From NCBI RefSeq assembly GCF_013367775.1, contig NZ_CP055157.1, positions 1,839,001-1,903,000 on the forward strand: a stretch of DNA of 64,000 bases. The letters run 5' to 3'. Under the pieces are notes generated by a model. That model was not told where the DNA came from. It made no database searches and saw only the letters and a list, made by a program, of their open reading frames with translations. The DNA comes from Microbulbifer sp. YPW1. Its GTDB lineage: Bacteria; Pseudomonadota; Gammaproteobacteria; Pseudomonadales; Cellvibrionaceae. Positions 15,784-25,247 of the stretch are shown piece by piece. The position numbers were made by a program, and so were the translations under genes. How positions within the stretch are numbered: the first letter of the stretch is position 1; each line of letters starts with the position of its first letter.

Positions 15784-16905
15784 TCAGCAGGGCGCCAGTA
15801 TTGGCTCCTTGAGCGCGACAAGCTGTTTTACCAACTTGGCGATTGGGGCCGGCACTCCCAGATCCTGTGCGGATCGGGGCCGGTCGAGCTGGCGCAGTTT
15901 ATACCAGCCACTGGGTCCTTCTGCCACCTGTGCCGGTCTGGACGGCAGAGTTATCCACACCGGATGAATGTCCAGGTGGAAATGGGTGAAGGTGTGGCGC
16001 ATGGGCGGCAGGGCCTGGATCTCACCGGCATCCATGTCCCTTGCGGCCAACCATTCCTGGGCGCTGGCTTCACCGCCGTCGTCCCCTTCGAGCTGCGGCG
16101 GCGTCCACAGGCCGCCCCAGATTCCGCTGGCAGGGCGCTGCTCGAGGTAGAGTTCGTCGTCGTGCTCGATCAGCAACAGGGTAGCCTGGCGTTCCGGTTT
16201 TTCCTTCTTGGGCTTTTTGCCGGGATAGGCGGTGGGGTTGCCCTGGGCGCGGGCGACACAGTGATTCTCGAACGGGCAGCGCTCGCAGGCGGGTCGGGAG
16301 CGGGTGCAAAGGGTGGCGCCCAGATCCATCATCGCCTGGGTGTAATCGCCGGTGCGCTCTGCGGGCGTGTAGCGCTCGGCGATTTCCCACATATCCCGGG
16401 CCACAGCGGTTTGCCCGGGCCAGCCGTCGATGGCGTGGATGCGGGCCAGAACCCGTTTGACGTTGCCGTCCAGGATCGCTGCCGGCAGTCCCATGCTGAT
16501 GCTGGCAATGGCGCCGGCGGTGGAGCGGCCGATACCGGGGAGTGCTTCCAATAGCTCGACATCCCGCGGGAATTCGCCGGAGTGGTCGTTCACTACGGTC
16601 TGTGCACACTTGTGCAGGTTGCGCGCGCGGGCGTAATAACCGAGGCCACTCCAGTGGGCCAGTACCTGATCCTGGCTGGCGGCGGCGAGTGCCTGCACCG
16701 TGGGAAAGGATTCCATAAAGCGCTGGTAGTAGGGAATGACCGCGGTGACCTGGGTCTGCTGCAGCATGATCTCAGAGACCCACACCCGGTAGGGGTTGAT
16801 GTCCTGCTGCCACGGCAGGTCGTGGCGCCCGTGCTGGTCGAACCATTTGAGCAGGGCCTGCTGGAAGCGGGCTGGTGTCTTGGGCTTGGGGGCAGGATTT
16901 GGCAT
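15784..16905 (-). CDS. mutY: A/G-specific adenine DNA glycosylase
   Basis: The 373-residue enzyme removes adenine mispaired with 8-oxoguanine. Visible features are the catalytic-pocket WVSEIMLQQTQV near residue 43, the helix-hairpin-helix LPGIGRSTAGAI near 122, the catalytic Asp in ILDGNVKRVLAR near 145, the 4Fe-4S cluster cysteines in CTRSRPACERCPFENHC near 200, and a C-terminal MutT-like domain for 8-oxoG recognition. Length is normal for the family. It forms an operon with yggX, and asmA lies upstream in the same direction. Confidence 0.97.
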   Translation of the reverse strand: MPNPAPKPKTPARFQQALLKWFDQHGRHDLPWQQDINPYRVWVSEIMLQQTQVTAVIPYYQRFMESFPTVQALAAASQDQVLAHWSGLGYYARARNLHKCAQTVVNDHSGEFPRDVELLEALPGIGRSTAGAIASISMGLPAAILDGNVKRVLARIHAIDGWPGQTAVARDMWEIAERYTPAERTGDYTQAMMDLGATLCTRSRPACERCPFENHCVARAQGNPTAYPGKKPKKEKPERQATLLLIEHDDELYLEQRPASGIWGGLWTPPQLEGDDGGEASAQEWLAARDMDAGEIQALPPMRHTFTHFHLDIHPVWITLPSRPAQVAEGPSGWYKLRQLDRPRSAQDLGVPAPIAKLVKQLVALKEPILAPC

Positions 16906-17007
16906 AGGTCGAAATAAAAATGGGCACCGCAGAGGGTGCCCATGCTATCGGGATAAGGTTGTGAGGGATAGCCCACTCTGCCGGTAGGCTCCTACGGGTG
17001 TTGGGTA

Positions 17008-19122
17008 TTAATCCCCGCGGTTGAACAGGCCTTTGAACTTGTCCTTCAGCTTGTCTTTCAGTTCCTCGGTCTTTTCTTCGACCTTGTCACCGTACTTCTT
17101 CTCCGCTTTGTACTTCAGTTCCTCGCGGATCAGGTCGTCGAGTCGACGGCTGTCCGGCTTACAGGTGGTGGCGCCGGCCTCGTCAAACTTGGCTTTGCAG
17201 CGCAGCGGCAGGGCGCGGTTGCGCCAGCGGCTGTTCTGCACGGAACAGCCATTACCGGAGGTTTTTTCGCCTACCAGCGCCAGGCCGAGGGCGAAGTCGA
17301 ACTGCTGCTGTTCCAGGTCCACGGTGCCGTCGCCGGTCAGCGCGATATTCTCGATACCGGCATTGATGCCCTCCACCTTGGCAACGTCACCATTCAGGTT
17401 CACGCTGGTGCGCAGGTCCTGCAGGCGGGTTTGTGCGGGCCATTCTTTTTCCGGCATCGGGGTTTTCTCGGCGTAACTCACCAGCTGGCACATCCCTTTC
17501 TCCAGATTGAATGGGGCCAGTGACAGTTCCTTGGAATTTAGCTGTACCGCGGCGCGCAGGTTTTTCTGCAGGGCCAGGGTGTCGGCGCCGTTGGTCTGAC
17601 CCACCCAGGTAAGATCGGTTTTGCCGGACAGGGTGACCTTCTTGGCATTTGCCGCTTCCGGTTCATCGCTGGCGAACAGGGCTTCCTGTACCTTGGAGAT
17701 CTCCACGCCGGTGAGGCCGCCACTCAACTCGCCGCGGGCAGAGTTGCCGCGGGCGTTGAACACACCTGTGCTGTTGAGGGTGCCGCCGTAGAGGCCAGCC
17801 GCCAGTTTGTTCAGCTGATACAGGCCGTTATTCACGTTCACTGCCAGTTGCGGCTGGTCGATCTCGAAGTCCAGTGCGTGCAGTTTTTCCAGGGTCAGAT
17901 CCAGCTTGGCGTTAAAGCCACGCATGGATTCGAGGGGCAGCGGTACCGGTTGGGCTGCGGCCACATCTGCGGTCAGTTCGTCCGGCTGCGGGCCGGCTGC
18001 CGGCGGGGGCAGGTAGTCGTCCACATTCAGCTCGCCGCCCGTCAGTGACAGGGACACGCTGGGAACCCCGTTGGCCGTGGTACTGGCCTGGAAGCTGGCG
18101 CTGCCTTCGAGACGGTTGTCGTCCAGTACCAGTTGCAGTGGCTCCAGGAACATCTGCTTGTCGGTGCCGCTGATATCGGTCTCGATATGCAGTTTCTGCA
18201 GGGCGCTGCTGCTCTGCGGTTTGAACTCGCTGCCCACCGCGGCGAGCCAGCCGGTGATCGGCTCGACGTCCACATTCAGGTTCAGCTGGATCTGCCAGGG
18301 GGCATCGGACTTGGCGCGACGCACGTTGCCGCGCAGGTTGATTTTCGCCTCGGCGCCTTCGGCTCCGGTGAGCTTGATATTGGCGGGTTGTACCCGCAGG
18401 CCGTTCAGGCCTTCGTCGATGGCGAGGGTGCTGTGGATATCCAGGTTCACCGGCTTGGGAAGATCACTGCCTGCGATTTCCGCGCGCAGCTGTACTTCGC
18501 CGGGCTTGCCGCCGGGTACCAGGTTGTCTGCAGAAATATGCAGCTTGCTGATGGCGTATTCGGTGCCGGTCTGTTTGTCGGTATAGCGCAGCACACCGTC
18601 TTCCAGGCGCAGTTGTTCCAGAGCCAGTTCCAGGCCCTGTGCGGGTTCAGCGCTCTCTTCAGGCACATCCAGTTTGGGGGGCTGTTCCTGCTGCTGTTTC
18701 TCATCCAGCTTGGCCTTGGCTTCCATGGCCTCCGTGATCAGTTCCCAGTTGCCTTTGCCATTCTGGTCCACGGTGAGTGCAACCTGCGGGCCCAGCAGGA
18801 CGACTTCCTTGGCTTCGATACGTTTGTCTAGCAGCGGCATCAGCGCAACGCCGACGGCGACCTTGTCTGCTTCCAGCAGGGACTCACTGGGCAGTGCCAG
18901 CGGTGCCAGTTTCACACCTTCGAGCTTGAGTGCGATGTTGGGCCAGATCTGCCAGCCGATATCGCCGTCCAGGGTCAGGGCAATGCCCTGGTCCGCGGCC
19001 AGTTTTACGATTTTCGGTTTGTACTGATTGGCGTCGAGGCCGGAGAGGAACCAGGCGATAACACCGGCAAACAGAGCAAAAAGAACAACGAGGGTGATAA
19101 GTCCGCGCTTGATCCAGGCCAT
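17008..19122 (-). CDS. asmA: AsmA family protein
   Basis: The 704-residue protein has one N-terminal membrane helix (residues 7-28, LITLVVLFALFAGVIAWFL) followed by a long periplasmic region with the AsmA-type repeated beta pattern (GDIGWQIWPNIALKLEGVKL near 55). The C-terminus ends in a lysine- and glutamate-rich helical tail. AsmA-like proteins are thought to bridge the envelope and move phospholipids to the outer membrane. The asmA-mutY-yggX order is typical of Pseudomonas-like genomes. A REP-like half-site lies just downstream at about 16984-16998. Confidence 0.88.
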   Translation of the reverse strand: MAWIKRGLITLVVLFALFAGVIAWFLSGLDANQYKPKIVKLAADQGIALTLDGDIGWQIWPNIALKLEGVKLAPLALPSESLLEADKVAVGVALMPLLDKRIEAKEVVLLGPQVALTVDQNGKGNWELITEAMEAKAKLDEKQQQEQPPKLDVPEESAEPAQGLELALEQLRLEDGVLRYTDKQTGTEYAISKLHISADNLVPGGKPGEVQLRAEIAGSDLPKPVNLDIHSTLAIDEGLNGLRVQPANIKLTGAEGAEAKINLRGNVRRAKSDAPWQIQLNLNVDVEPITGWLAAVGSEFKPQSSSALQKLHIETDISGTDKQMFLEPLQLVLDDNRLEGSASFQASTTANGVPSVSLSLTGGELNVDDYLPPPAAGPQPDELTADVAAAQPVPLPLESMRGFNAKLDLTLEKLHALDFEIDQPQLAVNVNNGLYQLNKLAAGLYGGTLNSTGVFNARGNSARGELSGGLTGVEISKVQEALFASDEPEAANAKKVTLSGKTDLTWVGQTNGADTLALQKNLRAAVQLNSKELSLAPFNLEKGMCQLVSYAEKTPMPEKEWPAQTRLQDLRTSVNLNGDVAKVEGINAGIENIALTGDGTVDLEQQQFDFALGLALVGEKTSGNGCSVQNSRWRNRALPLRCKAKFDEAGATTCKPDSRRLDDLIREELKYKAEKKYGDKVEEKTEELKDKLKDKFKGLFNRGD

Positions 19123-19215
19123 ACAGAGGTTTCCTTAATCTGGTATTGGCAAAGGAGGATGCTGCCCCGGCAGAGCCGGGGCGCGTCAATTGCAGACTAT
19201 TGAAGCAGGTGCCGG

Positions 19216-21363
19216 TCAGAAATGAAACCTTACCCCGGCTTCGATACTGCGCCCTGCTTCCGGTGCGAAGTCCCGCAGCAGTGAGGTGGCGTTGCGGATT
19301 TCTTCATCCAGCAGGTTGCGCGCGTTGGCAAACAGCACGCCGTCGTTGCCCGCCAGTTTGAAGTTGTACTGCGCGGTGAGATCCATGCGTGTGTAGGCGT
19401 CGGTGGTTTCCTCGAAGGCGCCGGGGCGATCCTGCGCGGTGGCGCGGGTGTTGCGCCACTGCCAGTTCCAGGAATCGTAGTCACCGCCGAGGGCAAAACC
19501 GAAGCGCAGCGGCGGCATGCGCGGCACAGATCGGGGCTCGCCGGCAATGCGATCATCGAAGCTGGCGCGCACGCTGTCGCCGAACAGGGTCAGGCTGAGA
19601 GAGCTGGCCAGCGGGAATTGCACCGATGCTTCGGCGCCGTAGAAAGTAGCGTCGCGATTTTCGTAGCCGTAAATGGCGAATTCACTTTCCTCGTCTTCCA
19701 GGCCGGTATTGGCGGCGTAGATATAGTCGCCGATACGGTTGTAAAACACGTTGGCCTCGACTTTCGCAGCGTGCCAGCCAATGGCGTCCTGGTTGTGGTG
19801 GTGATAGCCCAGCTCCAGGTTGATGGAGTTTTCCTTGTCCAGCGTCTCGTTACCGACGATGTAGCGGGATTCCGCCAGATGTGCGCCGTCGGCAAACAGT
19901 TCCTCGGCTACCGGTGCACGCTCGGCGCTGGTGAGACCGACACTCAGGTGCTGGTGCTCGGTGAGGAAATACTGCAGGGCACCGGACAGGCCGACCAGAT
20001 TGAAGTCCTTGTCGCTTCCGTATTCCGGGTCAATGGTCACGTTTTCCAGGCGCGCGCCCAGATCCAGGTGCCAGTTGCCCCACTCGCGCTCCTTCATGGT
20101 GAAGGCACCGATACTGTCGGTGATGGACGGGCGAATAAACGCCTCATCGCCGATCGCGGCGAAGTCCTTGCGGGTCAATTGCAGGCCATAGGCGCCGCGC
20201 CATTCGCCGCCGTCGTCGTGGGTCAGTTCTACCCGGCTTTCCCAGGCCTTGTTGGTGAAGCGGGTGCCCGGCTCACCGTGTTCCAGTTCCACGTGCTGGT
20301 AATCGTTGTGGCCGAGACGGAAGCTGATTTTGTCCCAGTAGTCGCCATTGAAGTCGTGTTCGCCCTTGAGGTCGTAGCGGGTCTGGGCGAGGTCGATGCG
20401 CACCGCCTCTTCCCCGTGCTCCTCTTCCAGGTGCTCTTCTTCCGCGTGGCCCTCTTCCAGGGCGTGCTCTTCCTCCTCGTGATGCTCGTGGGCACCCAGG
20501 GGAATACCGTAATTGTTCTCCAGGCGGTTGACGGAGAAGCCAACAAAGCCGCTGTCTGTCACCCAGGAAAGGCCGGCGCTGCCGCTCTTGGCGCGGGCGC
20601 TGGTGTTGCCAACGAAACCGTCCGTGTTGAACTCTTCCTCGTGATGTTCTTCGTCAGCGTGCTCTTCGTGTTCTTCATGCTCGTCGTGCTCGCGGATGGC
20701 GAGACCCGGAATCTGGGTATCGTCGTTATCGCGGTAGACACCATCCAGATACCAGGCCAGGTTGCCGGCGCCACCGCTCAGGCGGAAGACACCGGCATCC
20801 TGCCGGTTGGCAGTGTCGTGGCGCATCTCCACCGCACCTTCGATTTCTTCCGGTACCCGGGTGGGGATACGACCGTCGATCACATTCACCACGCCGCCGA
20901 TGGCGCCGCTGCCGTAGCGCAGGGCCGCGGGACCGCGCAGGATCTCGATGTTGTTGGCGAGCAGCGGCTCGATACTGGCGGCGTGGTCGGAGCTGGTGTT
21001 GGAGGCGTCGGCCACGTCGAGGTTGTCGTTCAGCACCTTGACCCGGTTGGCGCTCTGGCCGCGGATCACCGGCAGGCCCACACCGCCGCCGAAGGAGGCA
21101 TTGGCCACGCCCAGCTGGCTGTTGAGGGTCTGGCCCAGGGTGGCGGATGCGGCCTTGCGCAGTTCATCGCCTTTCAGCACGGACACCGGCGCCGCCACGG
21201 CATCGGCAGGTTTGGCCAGGGGGGAGACGGTGACATTCACCTCCTCAATGGATTCCCCCTCCTTGTTAACCGCCTGAGCGGAAACGGCAGAAGACACAGC
21301 AGAAGAGAATGCGCAGGCAACGGCCAGCGCCAGAGTATTTACCCGGTACTTTTCACGAGACAT
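19216..21363 (-). CDS. TonB-dependent receptor of the ZnuD zinc-uptake type
   Basis: The 715-residue outer-membrane receptor has a signal peptide (to about residue 30), a plug domain (IEEVNVTVSPLAKP as TonB-box region, LPVIRGQSANRVKVL, EILRGPAALRYGSGAIGGVVNVID) and a beta-barrel ending in VRFHF. Two extracellular loops are extremely rich in His and Glu (about residues 228-248 and 293-323), as in ZnuD-type zinc receptors. It likely imports Zn(II) or a zinc complex. A small His-containing exported protein is encoded just upstream in the same direction. Zur control is likely from family knowledge, but I did not find a convincing Zur box. Confidence 0.85.
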   Translation of the reverse strand: MSREKYRVNTLALAVACAFSSAVSSAVSAQAVNKEGESIEEVNVTVSPLAKPADAVAAPVSVLKGDELRKAASATLGQTLNSQLGVANASFGGGVGLPVIRGQSANRVKVLNDNLDVADASNTSSDHAASIEPLLANNIEILRGPAALRYGSGAIGGVVNVIDGRIPTRVPEEIEGAVEMRHDTANRQDAGVFRLSGGAGNLAWYLDGVYRDNDDTQIPGLAIREHDEHEEHEEHADEEHHEEEFNTDGFVGNTSARAKSGSAGLSWVTDSGFVGFSVNRLENNYGIPLGAHEHHEEEEHALEEGHAEEEHLEEEHGEEAVRIDLAQTRYDLKGEHDFNGDYWDKISFRLGHNDYQHVELEHGEPGTRFTNKAWESRVELTHDDGGEWRGAYGLQLTRKDFAAIGDEAFIRPSITDSIGAFTMKEREWGNWHLDLGARLENVTIDPEYGSDKDFNLVGLSGALQYFLTEHQHLSVGLTSAERAPVAEELFADGAHLAESRYIVGNETLDKENSINLELGYHHHNQDAIGWHAAKVEANVFYNRIGDYIYAANTGLEDEESEFAIYGYENRDATFYGAEASVQFPLASSLSLTLFGDSVRASFDDRIAGEPRSVPRMPPLRFGFALGGDYDSWNWQWRNTRATAQDRPGAFEETTDAYTRMDLTAQYNFKLAGNDGVLFANARNLLDEEIRNATSLLRDFAPEAGRSIEAGVRFHF

Positions 21364-21445
21364 TGTTGATTATTCCTGTCAATCACAGGCAGCGGCCACC
21401 CAAAGGCCGGTGCCGGAACTTAAATCTGGTTTGGTTTGCTGAGAT

Positions 21446-21736
21446 TTAGCTGAGAGACAGGTGTGCGGGCGGGCCGCGGGCAGACTGGCGCTCCGGCTGG
21501 CAGTCGAGGGCCACCGGGGCCTGCTGTTCGCAGTACAGCGGCGCCAGGTCGGGGCTGGTAAAGGTGTACTCACTACCCACGGGGGCCGGGGTGTGATTGT
21601 GGGACAGATCGCAGAGCTGATGAGAGCGATCATCGATATGGATATGCTCCGCCAGCACCGGCTGCGCGAGCATCAGCGCGAACAGCAGTACAAAGCTGAC
21701 CCAGACGGGGGTCTTGTGGCGGGAGTACATAGTCAT
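21446..21736 (-). CDS. Small exported His-rich protein preceding the zinc-type receptor
   Basis: I take the ATG at 21736 (96 residues, MTMYSRHKTPVWVSF...), because it gives a clean signal peptide ending at PVLA-E. A longer frame from 21778 is possible. The mature part starts EHIHIDDRSHQLCDLSHNH and contains four further possible metal ligands, including two Cys. It resembles the small DUF2946-type proteins often found with metal-linked TonB receptors, but identity is uncertain. It ends 82 bp before the receptor start and is probably co-transcribed. A periplasmic metal chaperone or sensor role is inference. Confidence 0.6.
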   Translation of the reverse strand: MTMYSRHKTPVWVSFVLLFALMLAQPVLAEHIHIDDRSHQLCDLSHNHTPAPVGSEYTFTSPDLAPLYCEQQAPVALDCQPERQSARGPPAHLSLS

Positions 21737-21889
21737 GGGCGGTATGATATTTGATCTTTGCGATGAATCAAGTTTCATCTGAGACTATCGGCCAAATTCC
21801 ACTGCATTTGGGCGTATAATTCGCGCCTTCTGTCTCAGCGGGCCCGGAGAGATCGGGGTGGCCGCTACCCAACCAAGGATGTAGATCCC
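21737..21889. promoter_or_regulatory. Divergent promoter region, zinc-type unit / hisB
   Basis: A TATAAT box at 21815-21820 faces hisB, without a good -35. An 18-bp inverted repeat with arms GATGAA / TTCATC (21762-21779) lies just upstream of the small His-rich gene and is a candidate operator. It does not match the Zur consensus I know. Confidence 0.4.
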
Positions 21890-22477
21890 ATGCGCACCGC
21901 CAGCGTCAATCGCGATACCCTGGAAACCAAGATCAAGGTCAGCGTCAATCTCGACGGCAAAGGTACCGGTAAATTCGATACCGGCGTCCCCTTCCTCGAA
22001 CACATGCTGGATCAGATTGCCCGCCACGGCATGATCGACCTGGATATCAGCTGCGACGGCGACACCCATATCGACGACCACCACACCGTGGAAGATATCG
22101 GCATCACCCTGGGCAAGGCCATTGCCGAAGCCGTGGGCGACAAGAAAGGCATGACCCGCTACGGCCACAGCTACGTCCCCCTGGACGAGGCCCTGAGCCG
22201 GGTGGTCATCGACTTCTCCGGGCGTCCCGGTCTCACCCTGAATGTGCCGTTCACCCAGAAGCGTATCGGCAACTTCGATACCGAACTTTTCTACGAATTC
22301 TTCCAGGGCTTCGTCAATCACGCCCTGGTGACCCTGCACATCGACTGCCTCCGCGGCTTCAATGCCCACCACCAGATCGAGACCGTGTTCAAGGCCTTCG
22401 GTCGCGCGCTGCGCATGGCCCTGACCCCGGACCCGAGAATGGAAGGCGCCATGCCCTCCACCAAAGGCGTGCTGTAA
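21890..22477 (+). CDS. hisB: Imidazoleglycerol-phosphate dehydratase
   Basis: The 195-residue monofunctional HisB catalyses the sixth step of histidine synthesis in the cytoplasm. The duplicated manganese-binding motifs are both present: [20 protein letters not shown] (about 60-79) and [20 protein letters not shown] (about 161-180). [13 protein letters not shown] and the DEALSR motif are also intact. It lacks the phosphatase domain found in E. coli HisB, as in most Pseudomonas-like bacteria. hisH follows after 19 bp. Confidence 0.98.
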   Translation: MRTASVNRDTLETKIKVSVNLDGKGTGKFDTGVPFLEHMLDQIARHGMIDLDISCDGDTHIDDHHTVEDIGITLGKAIAEAVGDKKGMTRYGHSYVPLDEALSRVVIDFSGRPGLTLNVPFTQKRIGNFDTELFYEFFQGFVNHALVTLHIDCLRGFNAHHQIETVFKAFGRALRMALTPDPRMEGAMPSTKGVL

Positions 22478-22496
22478 GGCAGGAGTAAGCAAGAAA

Positions 22497-23141
22497 ATGC
22501 AAAAAATCGTCGTCCTCGACTACGGTATGGGCAACCTCCACTCCGTCGCCAGCGCCTTGCAAAAGGTCGCCCCGACGGACGAAGTGGTGCTCGCCACCAC
22601 CCCGGAGCAGGCCGAAGGTGCAGATCGCCTGATCGTCCCCGGCGTCGGCGCCATCCGCGACTGCATGGAAGGCTTCATTCGCCCCGGATTCGTACCCCTG
22701 CTGAACCAGTGCATCGAATCGGGCATGCCCATCCTAGGTATCTGTGTGGGCATGCAGATCATGATGGCGAGCAGTGAAGAAAATGGCGGTATCGACTGCC
22801 TCGGCATCTTCCCGCAGCCGGTCAAATTTTTCGGCAAAGACTTGTACGAAAATGGCCAGCACCTGAAAGTCCCGCATATGGGCTGGAACCGGGTGCAACA
22901 GAAAATCGATCACCCGATGTGGAGCAATATCGAGAGCGGCAGCCGTTTCTATTTTGTGCACAGCTACTATGTGCCCGCGGAAAACAACGATGCCGTCGCC
23001 GGTGAAACCGACTACGGTGTAAAACTTGCCGCTGCCGTTACCAACAATAATATTTTCGCCACTCAGTTCCACCCGGAGAAAAGTGCGGATGCGGGTATGC
23101 AGCTGTTGAAGAATTTTGTCGGTTGGAATGGAGCGTTCTGA
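22497..23141 (+). CDS. hisH: Imidazole glycerol phosphate synthase, glutaminase subunit
   Basis: The 214-residue class I glutamine amidotransferase supplies ammonia to HisF. The nucleophile Cys sits in LGICVGMQIMM (near residue 83), and the His-Glu pair of the triad is in ATQFHPEKS near 195. The N-terminal VVLDYGMGNLHSVASAL and VPGVGAIRDCM are typical. It is in the his operon, with a REP-like palindrome directly after its stop. Confidence 0.98.
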   Translation: MQKIVVLDYGMGNLHSVASALQKVAPTDEVVLATTPEQAEGADRLIVPGVGAIRDCMEGFIRPGFVPLLNQCIESGMPILGICVGMQIMMASSEENGGIDCLGIFPQPVKFFGKDLYENGQHLKVPHMGWNRVQQKIDHPMWSNIESGSRFYFVHSYYVPAENNDAVAGETDYGVKLAAAVTNNNIFATQFHPEKSADAGMQLLKNFVGWNGAF

Positions 23142-23143
23142 TC

Positions 23144-23230
23144 GGCATTCGTAGGAGCCTGCCCTGCAGGCGAACATGAATGGCCACCCAGATTGTTCGC
23201 CTGCAGGGCAGGCTCCTACGGGGTAATGCC
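23144..23230. repeat. REP/BIME-like long inverted repeat between hisH and hisA
   Basis: Perfect 25-bp arms at 23151-23175 and 23195-23219 flank a 19-bp loop. Short extensions (GGCATT at 23144 and AATGCC at 23225) lengthen the symmetry. Each arm has its own small hairpin (GCCTGC CCT GCAGGC). The arm begins GTAGGAGCCTGC, like the REP families of pseudomonads mobilised by RAYT transposases. A related half-site (GGCTCCTACGGGT) is at about 16987-16999. It probably affects mRNA stability within the his operon. Confidence 0.85.
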
Positions 23231-23318
23231 GCGTAAATGCTTACGAAGTAAATAACTAGATGCTCTGCCGCCACCGGACCTGAAAAAACCGGGACCCCGA
23301 AACAGGAAGTTAACCAAA

Positions 23319-24065
23319 ATGATAGTAATCCCAGCCATTGATCTGAAAGACGGCGAGTGCGTACGCCTGCGCCAGGGTGAAATGGAAGACGCTACCGTCT
23401 TTTCCGACGACCCCGTCGCCACCGCCGAACACTGGCTCAGCCAGGGCGCCAAGCGCCTGCACATTGTTGACCTGAACGGCGCCTTCGCCGGCAACCCGGT
23501 TAACGGCGACGCCGTCAACGCCATTGCCCGCCAGTTCCCGCAATTCCCGATCCAGATCGGCGGCGGCATCCGCGACCTGAAAACCATCGAGTGGTATCTA
23601 GACGCGGGTGTCAGCTGGACCATCATCGGCACCGCCGCAGTAAAAAATCCCAAGCTGGTTAAAGAAGCCTGCCGTGAATTCGAAGGCCGCATCATCGTCG
23701 GCCTCGATGCCAAAGACGGCCTCGTCGCTACAGAAGGCTGGGCCGAAGTCTCCGACGTGCAGGCCACCGAACTCGCCAAACAGTTCCAGGACTGCGGCGT
23801 CAGCGCCATCGTCTACACCGACATCGCCCGCGACGGCATGATGCAGGGCGTCAATCTCGAGTCCACCCTCGATATGGCCCGCGCCGTGCAGATCCCGATC
23901 ATCGCCTCCGGCGGTGTCAGCAGCATCGAAGATATCCAGCAACTGCTGGAAGCCGGTGACGAGAAGACCCGTATCTTCGGCGCCATTACCGGCCGCGCCA
24001 TCTACGAAGACAAGCTCGACCTGCGCCAGGCGCAGGAACTGTGCGACAACTGGAACCAGCAATAA
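23319..24065 (+). CDS. hisA: ProFAR isomerase
   Basis: The 248-residue TIM-barrel enzyme isomerises ProFAR to PRFAR in histidine synthesis. The N-terminal [17 protein letters not shown] has the catalytic Asp8. [38 protein letters not shown] (catalytic Asp near residue 130) and IASGGVSS are all intact. hisF begins 13 bp after the stop. Confidence 0.98.
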   Translation: MIVIPAIDLKDGECVRLRQGEMEDATVFSDDPVATAEHWLSQGAKRLHIVDLNGAFAGNPVNGDAVNAIARQFPQFPIQIGGGIRDLKTIEWYLDAGVSWTIIGTAAVKNPKLVKEACREFEGRIIVGLDAKDGLVATEGWAEVSDVQATELAKQFQDCGVSAIVYTDIARDGMMQGVNLESTLDMARAVQIPIIASGGVSSIEDIQQLLEAGDEKTRIFGAITGRAIYEDKLDLRQAQELCDNWNQQ

Positions 24066-24078
24066 GCGGATTAACTCA

Positions 24079-24849
24079 ATGGGCCTCGCCAAACGCATTA
24101 TTCCCTGTCTCGACGTCGACGCCGGCCGAGTGGTCAAAGGCGTCAACTTCGTCGACATCCGCGATGCCGGAGATCCGGTGGAAATCGCGCGACGCTACAA
24201 CGAAGCCGGTGCCGATGAAGTGACCTTCCTCGACATCACCGCCACCCATGAGGGCCGCGACACCACGTTGCACACGGTGGAAAAAATGGCTTCACAGGTG
24301 TTCATTCCGCTGACCGTGGGCGGCGGGGTGCGCGAATTACAGGATATCCGCAACCTGCTGAATGCGGGCGCGGACAAGACCGCAATCAATTCCGCCGCGG
24401 TATTCAATCCCGACTTCGTGCGCGAAGCCGCCGACCGTTTCGGCAGCCAGTGCATCGTTGTCGCCATTGATGCCAAACAGGTTGGCAATGACAAAGAGCC
24501 CAAGTGGGAGATTTTTACCCACGGCGGACGCAAGCCCACCGGTATCGACGCGGTGGAGTGGGCGAAGAAGATGGACAGTTACGGTGCCGGGGAACTCCTG
24601 CTGACCAGCATGGACCGGGACGGAACCAAAAACGGTTTTGACCTGGCGCTGACCCGTGCCATTTCCGACGCGGTTTCCGTACCGGTGATCGCCTCTGGTG
24701 GTGTTGGCAACCTGCAGCACCTGGCGGATGGTGTATTACAGGGCGGTGCGGACGCGGTGCTCGCGGCGAGCATTTTCCACTTCGGCGAATACACAATTGG
24801 AGAGGCCAAAGCCTTTATGCAGGAAGCGGGCATCGAGATGCGGATCTAA
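24079..24849 (+). CDS. hisF: Imidazole glycerol phosphate synthase, cyclase subunit
   Basis: The ATG at 24079 gives 256 residues starting [21 protein letters not shown], the canonical HisF N-terminus with catalytic Asp11. An upstream extension of the frame into hisA is an artefact. [31 protein letters not shown] (second catalytic Asp near 130) and VIASGGVGN are present. It forms IGP and AICAR with ammonia from HisH. It is the last his gene visible here; hisIE and the rest are elsewhere. Confidence 0.98.
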   Translation: MGLAKRIIPCLDVDAGRVVKGVNFVDIRDAGDPVEIARRYNEAGADEVTFLDITATHEGRDTTLHTVEKMASQVFIPLTVGGGVRELQDIRNLLNAGADKTAINSAAVFNPDFVREAADRFGSQCIVVAIDAKQVGNDKEPKWEIFTHGGRKPTGIDAVEWAKKMDSYGAGELLLTSMDRDGTKNGFDLALTRAISDAVSVPVIASGGVGNLQHLADGVLQGGADAVLAASIFHFGEYTIGEAKAFMQEAGIEMRI

Positions 24850-24872
24850 TCCCGCGTAAAGATTGTCCGCAA

Positions 24873-25118
24873 TCAGAACTTGTGTGCATTGTGCCAGCGC
24901 CTTGCGCGCTGGCTGCCAAACGGGCGTACATTTCCGGAGTATTCTGTCAGTGGATTGAGGAATCGCTCCACCGCCTTCTGTGCTTCCGCCTTGCAGGCGA
25001 ATGGACCGAACGTATTGCCACCGCGTACGGTGAAATACCAGTCGTCATCCAGTTTGAAAAAACGGTCAGCACGGGGAGGGATGGATTCCCCCTGTTCGCC
25101 ACGACGATACCGCTGCAT
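24873..25118 (-). CDS. DUF6316-type small protein
   Basis: This 81-residue soluble protein (RADRFFKLDDDWYFTVRGG, then GPFACKAEAQKAVERFL) looks like the small family now listed as DUF6316 in Cellvibrionales and relatives. The core is a GYF/WYF-like beta motif followed by one helix. The function is unknown. It converges with hisF (23 bp apart). The ctpA gene lies upstream in the same direction, 129 bp away. Confidence 0.65.
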   Translation of the reverse strand: MQRYRRGEQGESIPPRADRFFKLDDDWYFTVRGGNTFGPFACKAEAQKAVERFLNPLTEYSGNVRPFGSQRARRWHNAHKF

Positions 25119-25247
25119 GACTACCTCGCTACTGCTTCCGTTACCACTTTCACTGCTTCCACTGTGCCGAATACTCGACAGTGGAATACCGCACCCAATT
25201 TAAAGACTAGCCAAAAACCGGGTGCGGTTTGCGGGAATACGCGAAGA

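Noticed and set aside
19618..21369. 583-codon plus-strand frame opposite the zinc-type receptor.
   Set aside because: It is the antisense shadow of a clear receptor gene in GC-rich DNA.
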